A stretch of DNA of 64,000 nucleotides. It comes from Bacteroidales bacterium. GTDB taxonomy: Bacteria > Bacteroidota > Bacteroidia > Bacteroidales > UBA10428. The translations under genes were made by a program, and so were the position numbers. The stretch is from NCBI GenBank assembly GCA_035299085.1, contig DATGXG010000029.1:1-64000 (forward strand), read 5' to 3'. Positions 55,188-63,165 of the stretch are shown one piece after another (the first letter of the stretch is position 1; the number at the start of each line of letters is the position of its first letter). The notes under the pieces are model-generated. The model saw nothing but the letters and a program-made list of their open reading frames with translations, was not told the origin of the DNA and ran no database searches.

Positions 55188-57209
55188 TCATTTTTTATCA
55201 AAGGTGAAAATGGCATTCATAAAGAAAACTCTTCCGTAACCTATGGCAGCTGAATTGTCCACGCTGCCGTGAAAATTAAGATTTCCGGGTGAATCAATCA
55301 ATGTGACGTTGAAAATATTTTTCAGACCGGTTGAAATAAATAACCGGTCTGACATAAACGATCTTGACAAAGTGGCATCAAGCGTATTATAGCTGCTGGT
55401 GAGTTCCTGTGCAATGCCGTCAAGCTGTCCTTCGGGACTGTAATTGCCGGCAAAATCAAGAAACCGGTCGGTGTATTTGTAAAAAAGCGCCAGTTGCAAA
55501 CCGGGCTTAAGAAATTTCAAGGTAGCTGAGGTTACAAAATCGGTTGACCAGCTGTAGCTGTTATTCTGATCAATCCGGTTTCTGCCCGTTGCCGTTATAG
55601 TTGAATTCCATGTAAACCGGGGTGAATACCTCAGTGTTATACCGGCCTCGGCTCCCATCGTCTTAAAATGCCCGGGTACATTGAAATACTTTCCCCATCC
55701 CGGTTTTTGAGTACTGATAGCCAGTTGCACAGCATCTTTTATCGAATTGTAAAAAACAGAAGTTTCAAGTCCTATCATTCTTCTGTCACTATAAAGCGTA
55801 TAATTTGCAGAAGCGCTCACGTTATCGGCCGTCTCAGGCTTTAACTCCGGGTTTCCGTGTATTTCATGGTTGTTGTCGATGAATTCAAGATACAGCTGTT
55901 TAAGGGATGGAGCCCTGAATCCCTTTGCATAGGAGGTTCTCAGTACAAGATTGTCTTTTACGTATTTTAAAGTTACCCCGTATATTACCGGAGCGCTGTA
56001 ATTTGAATTGTGCATAAGCCTCAGGCCGGGCTGGATGCTGAGTCGGTTAACAGGGGAATAAATTATCCCGCCAAATGCTGATAAGTCATATATGTCTTTC
56101 CGTCCGCCGGTTCGCTTTCCGTCCGCCGATTCGTAATTCATATCTATACCGGTCTGAAACTGAATTTTACCTCCCGGTTTATTTGAAATGAATCCACGGG
56201 CTGATACCATGTTGAACCTTGTTGTGTCGTGAAGATCTGCATCAGCGGCCAGTGTCTTATGCAGGTTAACAAGGTCGTTAAGGTATGTCAATTTCTTTTT
56301 TTCATAATAGGAATACCCCGCCTGCAGGTTGAACATGATCTTTTTGTCTGAACTGGTTACCAGGTTCAGCCTGTTGTTCCATCGCGCGGTGAAATGATAC
56401 CCGTCGAGCGCCTTTTCATAAAGATTTGCCAGTGTCAGGGCTCCCGGGTCCCTGAGTTCTTCATGTAGGTAATCTGAGAATAGTGCCAGTTTAAGATTTT
56501 GGGTCTTCACCCGGTAATCGACGCCTGCCATGTATTGTAGTTTCGGCTTCCATACACGGTACCTGGAGGTATCAACCGGTCCCCAGCCTGAAAAAAAATT
56601 CCTGGCGGCATTGAAGCCTATCGACTGATTTTTTTTTGTTCTTGAATACTGAGCATTCAGGTTATAAATACCGGCAGATTCATAATATCCGTTCGCCGAA
56701 CCGTGCCAGGGTTTGTCTGAATGATCGGCAGTTATAATATTAATGGCACCGGCCAGGGCATTGCTTCCGTATACCACCGACATAGGCCCTTCAACAATTT
56801 CGATATGATCGACGTTGTTCAGTGTAAGCTGACCCAGGTCAATTCTGTCGGCAATTCTTCCGGTCACCGGCATTCCGTCAATCAAAATTTTTACATGTTC
56901 ACCACTCAGTCCCCGAATTCGTACATAGTCGCCCAACACCCCTTCGGAGCGTACCTGGAAACCGGGTTCGGTCCGCAATAACTCTCCCAGCGAAGAAGCA
57001 GCTTTAAGCCGGATATCTTTCTGATCAATGACCCTGATATCATACACCGACCGGTCGGCAGGTTGCGGACGGTACTGGCCCGTTACCACAACCTGCCGGA
57101 TGGTATCCGTTTTCTGACCGGTGGCTGTTATGCAGATAAAAGTGAGGCATACAGGAAAAAGTGAAAAAACAGTATGCCTTGTGAGAATATGCTTAATGAA
57201 ATCAGTCAA
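55188..57209 (-). CDS. TonB-dependent heme receptor (HmuR-like)
   Basis: A 673-residue outer-membrane receptor. Signal peptide to about ITATGQ; TonB box region (TIRQVVVTGQY); plug with ELLRTEPGFQVRSEG, VRIRGLSGEHVKILIDGMPV and EIVEGPMSVVYGSNALAGAINI. In the barrel, near residue 430, it has the heme-receptor signature: FRAP, then a His-rich loop (NNHEIHG), then NPELKPE (NPDL/NPNL box). It overlaps the upstream HmuY-like gene by 8 bp and is followed 4 bp later by a second lipoprotein gene, so the three are one operon. It probably imports heme handed over by the HmuY-like protein. Confidence 0.87.
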   Translation of the reverse strand: MTDFIKHILTRHTVFSLFPVCLTFICITATGQKTDTIRQVVVTGQYRPQPADRSVYDIRVIDQKDIRLKAASSLGELLRTEPGFQVRSEGVLGDYVRIRGLSGEHVKILIDGMPVTGRIADRIDLGQLTLNNVDHIEIVEGPMSVVYGSNALAGAINIITADHSDKPWHGSANGYYESAGIYNLNAQYSRTKKNQSIGFNAARNFFSGWGPVDTSRYRVWKPKLQYMAGVDYRVKTQNLKLALFSDYLHEELRDPGALTLANLYEKALDGYHFTARWNNRLNLVTSSDKKIMFNLQAGYSYYEKKKLTYLNDLVNLHKTLAADADLHDTTRFNMVSARGFISNKPGGKIQFQTGIDMNYESADGKRTGGRKDIYDLSAFGGIIYSPVNRLSIQPGLRLMHNSNYSAPVIYGVTLKYVKDNLVLRTSYAKGFRAPSLKQLYLEFIDNNHEIHGNPELKPETADNVSASANYTLYSDRRMIGLETSVFYNSIKDAVQLAISTQKPGWGKYFNVPGHFKTMGAEAGITLRYSPRFTWNSTITATGRNRIDQNNSYSWSTDFVTSATLKFLKPGLQLALFYKYTDRFLDFAGNYSPEGQLDGIAQELTSSYNTLDATLSRSFMSDRLFISTGLKNIFNVTLIDSPGNLNFHGSVDNSAAIGYGRVFFMNAIFTFDKK

Positions 57210-58209
57210 CTTTCTTTATTTTAATATCGATGGTTCCTGCAGTGTTTCCGCCATATCCTGTAAAATATAACTGCCATGTATGGCCGTCGACTGATTGAAT
57301 GAAATAACTGGTACTGTCGGCTATGGATATCTCATGAGTTACCGGATCGGATACTTTCCAGTCATAACCGATCACATCCGCTGCATCACTGAATGTTGCC
57401 CCGGTGTCGTTTACTTTCTCGGGATCACCGGTAACTTTGGCAACCTTTACATCCGGATTCGATAACACGCCCATCACAGGGTAATCCATAAACTGACCGG
57501 GTCCGGCAGGTATCTTAACCACATACCTTGTAAAAAGGAGATCCCATGAATCCATATCAGGTTCTGCTTCCACAACCTGGTTATCCACAAGCGAATAATG
57601 AATAAAATGTTTCTTGTTATCATAAGGGGTAGTAGGAAGTGAAGCAACCTGCTCATTCCCGCCGTCCAGGTCTGCCCAGCGGAATAAATTGCTTGAAGTG
57701 GCTCCAAGCTTTGCCCTGATCATGAACTTCTTCATCGAACTGTCTGAAAGTTTAATAACATAAACCGAATCACCTCCCACGTTATGATCGGTGTTGGCAT
57801 GATACGTGCCCCACCCGTAATTCGGAAAACCGGTTGCTGTGCGGTTAAATGCCCCGTTTGACCAATCCGATTTATCGTTGAATAGTTTACTTCTTCCTGT
57901 TGTTGATGCCTCATTAACAGCATCCCAGTCGTTGGTATCACCAACACTGTATAGTTCAACGCCGGCTCCTTCATTGATCAGAACTGTCGCTGTTTGCAGG
58001 GGAACGGAAAAAGCGATATCCCAGGTTGACCGTTCAACGGATGATGCCACCCCGTTTGCGAGACTATAATATATATCATTTGAACTGTTTGAACCCATAG
58101 CTACTGTGGCTGAAACAAAAGATTTACTTATGCTGTTATCATCATTTTTTTCGCAGCCAAAAACAACCATAGCCAGCAAGGCCATGAAATAAAGTGATTT
58201 ATTTACCAT
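57202..58209 (-). CDS. HmuY-family heme-binding lipoprotein
   Basis: A 335-residue lipoprotein (VVFGC). HmuY-type proteins are all-beta hemophores of Bacteroidales that bind heme through two residues, often His. Family features here: STWDIAFSVPLQTATVLIN near residue 60, YHANTDHNVGGDSVYVIKL near 140 with two His, SWDLLFTRY, and VIGYDWK near the C-terminus. Its stop overlaps the start of the TonB receptor by 8 bp, the usual hmuYR order. A palindromic element separates it from the small gene upstream. Confidence 0.82.
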   Translation of the reverse strand: MVNKSLYFMALLAMVVFGCEKNDDNSISKSFVSATVAMGSNSSNDIYYSLANGVASSVERSTWDIAFSVPLQTATVLINEGAGVELYSVGDTNDWDAVNEASTTGRSKLFNDKSDWSNGAFNRTATGFPNYGWGTYHANTDHNVGGDSVYVIKLSDSSMKKFMIRAKLGATSSNLFRWADLDGGNEQVASLPTTPYDNKKHFIHYSLVDNQVVEAEPDMDSWDLLFTRYVVKIPAGPGQFMDYPVMGVLSNPDVKVAKVTGDPEKVNDTGATFSDAADVIGYDWKVSDPVTHEISIADSTSYFIQSVDGHTWQLYFTGYGGNTAGTIDIKIKKVD

Positions 58210-58238
58210 GTTAAAATTATTTACGATTTACGATTATT

Positions 58239-58335
58239 CACCTCACCCCCTTACCCCTCTCCTAAAAGAGAGGGGCGATTCGCACAGGCACAGCTTAACG
58301 CCCCTCTCTTTTAGGAGAGGGGCTGGGGGTGAGGT
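58239..58335. repeat. Near-perfect inverted repeat upstream of the hmuY-like gene
   Basis: 58239-58277 pairs with 58299-58335 over about 38 bp, with one small indel and a mismatch in the outer part. The core is CCCCTCTCCTAAAAGAG against its complement. It lies 30 bp upstream of the hmuY-like start and has no coding capacity; probably a MITE-like palindrome. Confidence 0.85.
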
Positions 58336-58350
58336 GTGACAGCGCAAATT

Positions 58351-58671
58351 TTAATTTGAAGGGGGTCCCCGGAAAAGAAGATCGGTCAGGTAAACTGTAA
58401 GTATTCCCGGATTCTTATCAGGAATTTTAATGACAGAAAAAGCAAGCTGCTTTTCGAATTTCAGGGGTAAGATGAGATCATCCTGTTGCTGATCAGCATG
58501 GTGACCGGTGTAAGACAATGTCTTTGCATCAGATAACAGGTTATATTCGTGACTTTGGTGAGGTAAGCTAAAATGGTGCCTTCCAGTGATCCCGATGATC
58601 ATGAAAGCCCATACCAGTGATAAATACAGCAGATAGGGAAGAGCGGTATTTAAACCTCCGAGAAAAAACAT
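58351..58671 (-). CDS. Small His-rich membrane-anchored protein of unknown function
   Basis: A 106-residue protein with one hydrophobic N-terminal segment (about 5-29) followed by RHHFSLPHQSHEY and a later HH. The His clusters and its place upstream of the heme genes suggest, but do not prove, metal or heme handling. No family recognised. It lies between two blocks of ATTTACGATTTACGATT repeats. Confidence 0.5.
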   Translation of the reverse strand: MFFLGGLNTALPYLLYLSLVWAFMIIGITGRHHFSLPHQSHEYNLLSDAKTLSYTGHHADQQQDDLILPLKFEKQLAFSVIKIPDKNPGILTVYLTDLLFRGPPSN

Positions 58672-58939
58672 GCAGGTGCGAATTTAACATATAACAAAAA
58701 AAAGACCCGAAAGTTTCGGGCAAAAAATATTTACGATTTAAAGATTTACGATTTACGATTATGCCTCAATAGATATCCAATCGTAAATCGAACCAATCGT
58801 CAATCGTCAATTGTAAGTTGTTTTCTAATCGTAAATCGAATTAATCGTAAATCGTAAATCGTCAATCGTCAATCGTAAAATATAGCTATAGGCTGAGCAA
58901 TACCTTCAGCCTATAGCCAACAGCCTATAGCCTTTTCTC
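58672..58939. other. Repeat-filled intergenic region
   Basis: It contains a CCCGAAA/TTTCGGG hairpin (58706-58720) between A-rich flanks. Then come many copies and inverted copies of ATCGTAAATCG (58731-58880), and a CTATAGGCTGA/TCAGCCTATAG inverted repeat near 58885-58935. No gene. ATTTACGATTTACGATT also occurs at 58219-58236, on the other side of the small His-rich gene. Confidence 0.7.
58706..58720 (-). terminator. Probable bidirectional terminator hairpin
   Basis: CCCGAAA (58706-58712) and TTTCGGG (58714-58720) form a stem flanked by A-rich sequence on both sides. On the minus strand it lies between the 53-aa membrane gene and the heme operon. The loop is short, so the outer CCCG pairs matter most. 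Confidence 0.5.
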
Positions 58940-59101
58940 TCATACCGCTGTTGTTCCGCCACCCCCGATCAGCCTCAGCAGAATGGCGATGATGGCCAGG
59001 ACCAGCAGGATGTGAATTACTGCTCCTGCGCTGTATGCGAAAAATCCTATTGCCCATCCGATTATCAGAATAACAGCAATAACATAAAGTAAGTTTCTCA
59101 T
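58940..59101 (-). CDS. lmo0937-family small membrane protein (53 aa)
   Basis: The minus strand from ATG at 59101 encodes 53 residues starting MRNLLYVIAVILIIGW, with a second hydrophobic helix (AVIHILLVLAIIAILLRLI) and a Gly-rich end. This is the typical two-helix pattern of the lmo0937 family, short stress-linked membrane proteins frequently found beside CsbD and YciE/YciF genes, as here. It starts 31 bp after the stop of the beta-barrel gene. Role unknown. Confidence 0.8.
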   Translation of the reverse strand: MRNLLYVIAVILIIGWAIGFFAYSAGAVIHILLVLAIIAILLRLIGGGGTTAV

Positions 59102-59131
59102 CTCATTGATTTTTAATTAAATACTGGAAAA

Positions 59132-59791
59132 TTAGAATACAAATCCCAGGGTAGCCTGCACCCAGGCATTTTTATATCTCGGATCGCTCGACGTACCATC
59201 TCCGTTATTATTCTGAAGATCAAAACCCACTCTTCCCGATATTACTAAAGGATAAGCAATCAGGTCAATTCCTCCTGTCACCCCAAACACATTCTTCCTG
59301 ATATTGTAATCTCTGAGTTGTGTTTGCTGTTCGACTGATACGTTACCGGAGTTAATGACCAGTTTTTTATTAAGTAAAAATGAATACATAGGTCCTGCAA
59401 CAATGAACAGGTGCTCGCTTGGTTTTATTTGCAGCATAAGGGGAACATCCAGGAAATCTGCCCGGCGTGTATACTTCACATCGGTAGCAACAATGTTACC
59501 TTTACCTACAAATCCTTTTTGAGAATAAAGCAATTCAGGCTGCAAACCGATATAGGTGCCGATAGGAATAGATAAGTAAAGTCCTCCTGCAAAACCTATC
59601 TTGGCACTGTTGCTCAGATCCTGGGACCTGGAATCATAAATTGTTGAAAGATTAACGCCGGCTTTCAGACCCAATGCAGGTTTGTTCCTGATACTTTCTG
59701 TTACGTCCATATCATTATCCTGTGCATGAATCGTGAGGACGGCAAGCGATGCTATCAGCAACGCCATCATTTTTGCGCATATCGTCTTCAT
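59132..59791 (-). CDS. PorT-type outer-membrane beta-barrel protein
   Basis: From the ATG at 59791 this is a 219-residue protein with a signal peptide (MKTICAKMMALLIAS to IHAQD). A start 42 bp further upstream would hide the signal. Mature part: GLKAGVNLSTIYDSR, GGLYLSIPIGTYIGLQPELLYSQKGF, and a last strand WVQATLGFVF ending in Phe, as in small eight-stranded barrels of the PF13568 type. Function is generic: outer-membrane porin-like or adhesion protein. Confidence 0.8.
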   Translation of the reverse strand: MKTICAKMMALLIASLAVLTIHAQDNDMDVTESIRNKPALGLKAGVNLSTIYDSRSQDLSNSAKIGFAGGLYLSIPIGTYIGLQPELLYSQKGFVGKGNIVATDVKYTRRADFLDVPLMLQIKPSEHLFIVAGPMYSFLLNKKLVINSGNVSVEQQTQLRDYNIRKNVFGVTGGIDLIAYPLVISGRVGFDLQNNNGDGTSSDPRYKNAWVQATLGFVF

Positions 59792-59831
59792 AGTATTAAC
59801 AATTAAATTATAACTTGTTCTATTCAATAAC

Positions 59832-59866
59832 ATAAAAAGCCATCCTGAAAGACGGCTTTTTTTATT
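59832..59866 (-). terminator. Rho-independent terminator after the DUF2541-like gene
   Basis: AAAAAGCCATC (59834-59844) pairs with GACGGCTTTTT (59851-59861), with one A-G mismatch and a short loop. On the minus strand the stem lies 14 bp past the stop of the gene at 59880-60314 and is followed by T residues. Confidence 0.65.
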
Positions 59867-59879
59867 TTATAGCAGGATT

Positions 59880-60314
59880 TTAGTGTTTGTCTTCGTTTGT
59901 TTTCAGTCCCCATAATTCAACACGCGCTTCACGGTCACTCCGGTTTGCCAGTGTTTTATAAACAAAAACCACTTTCTTTAAATCACGTTCACCGCCTTTA
60001 ATCTCAATAACGCGGCTTTCACCCTGTGGCTTGATCGGAAAATTTACATTGATATCCTGTTTTCCGCCATCGTCAAAATAGGCTTCAAGACTCATCAAAT
60101 GAATGGGTACATCCATAACTTTGAATTTCAACGCGCCAAATTTATCGGCTCCTGAAACAGAGATTTCATCACGATCGGTATTGAAACTAACTGTTGTTTC
60201 ACCCAGTTTATACCAATCGGTTTTATCGCTGGTGACCACTTTGTGATCTTTCTGCTGTGCACCTGCATTGAAAAATACCAGTGCCGCACACAAAGAAACG
60301 AATAGTGTTTTCAT
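59880..60314 (-). CDS. Exported DUF2541-like protein
   Basis: A 144-residue protein with signal peptide (to about NAGAQQ). The mature beta-rich domain (DWYKLGETTVSFNTDRDEI, ALKFKVMDVPIHLMS, SRVIEIKGGERDLKKVVFVYKT, REARVELWGLK) resembles the DUF2541/YaaI-like family of small periplasmic proteins. Function unknown. It is flanked by a terminator and a GACGCAC repeat, so it is probably transcribed on its own. Confidence 0.6.
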   Translation of the reverse strand: MKTLFVSLCAALVFFNAGAQQKDHKVVTSDKTDWYKLGETTVSFNTDRDEISVSGADKFGALKFKVMDVPIHLMSLEAYFDDGGKQDINVNFPIKPQGESRVIEIKGGERDLKKVVFVYKTLANRSDREARVELWGLKTNEDKH

Positions 60315-60335
60315 CGTTTTATTTTTATATACTGC

Positions 60336-60380
60336 TGTAGAGACGCACGGTTGTGCGTCTCACGGTTGTGCGTCTCTACA
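60336..60380. repeat. Inverted repeat TGTAGAGACGCAC with nested GGTTGTGCGTCTC units
   Basis: TGTAGAGACGCAC (60336-60348) is the complement of 60368-60380. CGGTTGTGCGTCTC occurs twice in tandem between. This is a type of short palindrome seen widely between genes in Bacteroidota and cyanobacteria. Confidence 0.75.
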
Positions 60381-60398
60381 ACAATTATCATTCTTCAT

Positions 60399-60593
60399 TT
60401 ATAATTTTCCCAAAATATCCCGGAGTTCACGGTCAGATTTACCAAGCTTTTTTTGCAATCTCCCCATCAGTTCATCTTCCTTACCTTCAACGTAAAGAAG
60501 ATCATCTTCCGTAAGATTGGCATATTTTTGCTTTAACCTGCCCTTTATTTCATTCCAGTTACCCTTGGCTATTGTGTTACTACTATTGCTCAT
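60399..60593 (-). CDS. CsbD-family stress protein
   Basis: A 64-residue hydrophilic helical protein: [22 protein letters not shown] then [18 protein letters not shown], the defining CsbD repeat-like pattern. CsbD proteins accumulate under general stress in Bacillus and other bacteria; molecular function unknown. It is 24 bp downstream of the YciE/YciF-type gene. Confidence 0.9.
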   Translation of the reverse strand: MSNSSNTIAKGNWNEIKGRLKQKYANLTEDDLLYVEGKEDELMGRLQKKLGKSDRELRDILGKL

Positions 60594-60617
60594 AACTTTA
60601 AAATTTATAGTTAATAC

Positions 60618-61142
60618 TTATTTTGACTCCGTGCTGGCTTCGTAATTAATATCGTTTTCTGCAATTTCGGTCAGCATCCGGTCAGCTTCCTTTTCTTCCT
60701 GCAGGGTTTGGTCAAGTAATTCGGCAATATCATCATGTCCCATAGTTCTTGCGAGCTGTGCCAAACCGCCATATGTGGCAATTTCATAATGCTCAATTTT
60801 CTGGGCAGCCATAATAATACCGACATCCCTTGTTACAGAACCTTCCTCTGTTTCGTCCATTATATCTTCGCCTTCGTCGATAAGGCCTCTCATGGCTTCA
60901 CATTTTTTTCCTGCAGCCCTTACACCCAGTTTGTCAAAAATCTGCTCCAGGCGCTGGATTTGCTCCTTGGTTACTTCAAGATGTTCACCGAGTGTTTTTT
61001 CAAGCTGCACCGTAGTGCTTTCCTTTTGCATTTTCGGAATGGCTTTCAATAACCTGTTTTCTGCCCAATAGATGTCCTTTAATCCATCAATCAGGAATTC
61101 GTGTAATAAAGAGTCCCTCATCATGTCTGATTGTGCTTCCAT
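60618..61142 (-). CDS. YciE/YciF ferritin-like protein (DUF892)
   Basis: A 174-residue four-helix-bundle protein. Features: FLIDGLKDIYWAENRLLKAIPKM at the start, EHLEVTKEQIQRLEQIF, QKIEHYEIATYGGLAQLARTMG and a last helix with EEKEADRML; the Glu and His pattern fits a ferritin-like di-iron site. Family members are stress-induced and linked to osmotic or oxidative stress. It is clustered with CsbD and lmo0937-type genes. Confidence 0.9.
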   Translation of the reverse strand: MEAQSDMMRDSLLHEFLIDGLKDIYWAENRLLKAIPKMQKESTTVQLEKTLGEHLEVTKEQIQRLEQIFDKLGVRAAGKKCEAMRGLIDEGEDIMDETEEGSVTRDVGIIMAAQKIEHYEIATYGGLAQLARTMGHDDIAELLDQTLQEEKEADRMLTEIAENDINYEASTESK

Positions 61143-61280
61143 AATTTGTTTATTTTATTAATTTATATTTGTGAGTTTAAAAAGCATACCATTTTTATAA
61201 CGAACAGTATTTCAGTATGTAATGAATTGAAAATCCCAAGTTTTGATTGAGAAAAATCCACAAAGGGGGGAACTTTTTAC

Positions 61281-62057
61281 TCAGGATGCTTTTTTCCGTT
61301 TCATGTCAAGACTTGCCTTGAGCTGCTCCATCAAATCCTGTGATTTACTGTGAACAACCTTAAACTTCGGAGCAGTTTTCTTAACTCCTTTTGCTTTCTT
61401 TTCAATGATCTTCATCAGTTCATCCACGTAGGTATCCTTATATTGGTCGATATCAAATTCCCCCGTCGTCTGATTGATGAGTGTAACGGCCATTTCAAGC
61501 TCTTTGCCTTTGATATCCGATTTTTCAGGCAGATCAAGTTCATCGGGCTTTCTTATTTCCTGGGCAAAGTGTAGTCGGTGAAGCAATATCATCTTATCGG
61601 TAGGACGCAGTACTGCCAGGTTTTCCTTGTTGCGCATAACAAATGTCGCCACACCTACCTTTCCTGTTTTCAACAGGGCCTCTTTAAGCAATAAATAAGC
61701 CTTCTTCCCGCTTTTGTCGGGTTCAAGGTAATACGCGTTCTCATAAAAGATCTGGTCAATTTCCTGTATTTTCACAAAGTCGGAAATTTCAATCAGCTTT
61801 GTCTTTTTGGCATTTGCCGCTTCAAAATCTTCGTCTTCAAGCACCACATAGTGATCTTCCCACTTGTATCCCTTTACAATGTTTTCCCATTTTACTTCTT
61901 TGCCTGTGTTTTCATTTACACGCAAGTATTTTATATGCGCATGATCCGCTTTGTCAAGCATATCAAGCTCGAGTTTTTTTGATTCTATTGCAGTGTAAAT
62001 TTTGACCGGAATATTCACCAGTCCGAATCCGATTGAACCGGTCCAAATGGGTCTCAT
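61281..62057 (-). CDS. ku: Ku protein for non-homologous end joining
   Basis: A 258-residue homodimeric DNA end-binding protein. N-terminus MRPIWTGSIGFGLVNIPVKIYTA is diagnostic, and IEISDFVKIQEIDQIFYENAYYLEP and the Lys-rich tail (KKAKGVKKTAPK) follow the family. It normally recruits LigD, which is not in the window. It begins 3 bp after the topoisomerase IB stop, so the two are co-transcribed. Confidence 0.94.
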   Translation of the reverse strand: MRPIWTGSIGFGLVNIPVKIYTAIESKKLELDMLDKADHAHIKYLRVNENTGKEVKWENIVKGYKWEDHYVVLEDEDFEAANAKKTKLIEISDFVKIQEIDQIFYENAYYLEPDKSGKKAYLLLKEALLKTGKVGVATFVMRNKENLAVLRPTDKMILLHRLHFAQEIRKPDELDLPEKSDIKGKELEMAVTLINQTTGEFDIDQYKDTYVDELMKIIEKKAKGVKKTAPKFKVVHSKSQDLMEQLKASLDMKRKKAS

Positions 62058-62060
62058 AAC

Positions 62061-63155
62061 TTATTGCGTTGAACTCAATATTTCCATTAACACCCTTTCA
62101 TCGGTAGTAAGGCCTGTTTCATCACTATCAGGATTCACCGGAGCGGTGTTATTAAAACACCCGGCAAGCCGGTTTGTTTCATAAAGCTCTATCAATAAAG
62201 GATGAACATAATACTTTTTACATACGGTCCTTGTATTGCCAAGATGCAATGAAACCTTATCAAGAGCAGCTACAATATTCTTTTTGATTTGTGTTTTGGA
62301 CGTCGCTTCCTCATATCCGCGGAATGCCGTAAGCGCCTGCACTGTTCCCGACCATGTGCGGAAATCCTTTGTTGTGAATTCTCCCTCACTTATGTCGCGA
62401 ATATAATCGTTCACCATACCGGAGTCAATCTTCCTGATTTCATTATTTTGATCGATATATTCGAATAATTCCTTTCCGGGAAGATCTTTGCACGCTTTGA
62501 TAATCCTTGCCAGCTTCCTGCTTCTGATGCTTATATTGTGACTTACGCCTTTCTTTCCCTTAAATGAGAATCTGAGTTCCGTGCCGTTTATCCGGGCGTG
62601 TTTATTTTTGAGTGTAGTAAGTCCATAAGAACCATAAAGTTTTTCATACGAATCATTACCAACCCTGATGGGCGTGATTTCCATTAGGCTTACAATTGTT
62701 GCCAGTATTTTTTCAGGAGGAAAACCGGGAAGAGAAAGATCTTTCTTAAGCCGTTTCCTGATCCCGGGCAACGCTTTCCCGAAATCAATCATCCTGTAAT
62801 ATTTCGTCTGGTTTCTTACCATGTTCCAGGCCTGGTGATACTTGTACTGTTTCCTGTTTTTTGAATCGATGCCTGTAGCCTGTAAATGCCCGTTTTCATA
62901 CGGACAGATCCATACACTGGTCCAGGCCGGCGGCAATACCAGTTTTCTTATCCTGGCAAGAATTTCTTCATCGGTTACCTGTTCACCTTTGTAAAAGTAA
63001 ACAAACTGGTCGCCTGTTCTTTCGCGGCTGATTCCGGGCTGTTTGTCGCTCACATAGCGTAAATGCACAGCCCTGGCACTTTTTGCAGGATCATTGATGA
63101 TTTCCTTAATTTTCTTTAGAGGAAGCTGTTTAGTTTCGGGTATTACGGTTAACAT
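62061..63155 (-). CDS. DNA topoisomerase IB (eukaryotic/poxvirus type)
   Basis: A 364-residue enzyme that relaxes supercoils through a 3'-phosphotyrosine. I use the ATG at 63155; the in-frame TTG at 63197 would overlap the GH1-like gene by 32 bp. Visible motifs: RIRKLVLPPAWTSVWICP, GIDSKNRKQYKYH, ITPIRVGNDSYEKLYGSYGLTTLKNKH with catalytic Arg and Lys, FRTWSGTVQAL, and the active-site Tyr in CKKYYVHP near residue 318. It is found mainly in soil and environmental bacteria, often with Ku/LigD. Confidence 0.92.
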   Translation of the reverse strand: MLTVIPETKQLPLKKIKEIINDPAKSARAVHLRYVSDKQPGISRERTGDQFVYFYKGEQVTDEEILARIRKLVLPPAWTSVWICPYENGHLQATGIDSKNRKQYKYHQAWNMVRNQTKYYRMIDFGKALPGIRKRLKKDLSLPGFPPEKILATIVSLMEITPIRVGNDSYEKLYGSYGLTTLKNKHARINGTELRFSFKGKKGVSHNISIRSRKLARIIKACKDLPGKELFEYIDQNNEIRKIDSGMVNDYIRDISEGEFTTKDFRTWSGTVQALTAFRGYEEATSKTQIKKNIVAALDKVSLHLGNTRTVCKKYYVHPLLIELYETNRLAGCFNNTAPVNPDSDETGLTTDERVLMEILSSTQ

Positions 63156-63165
63156 ATTGCGGGTT

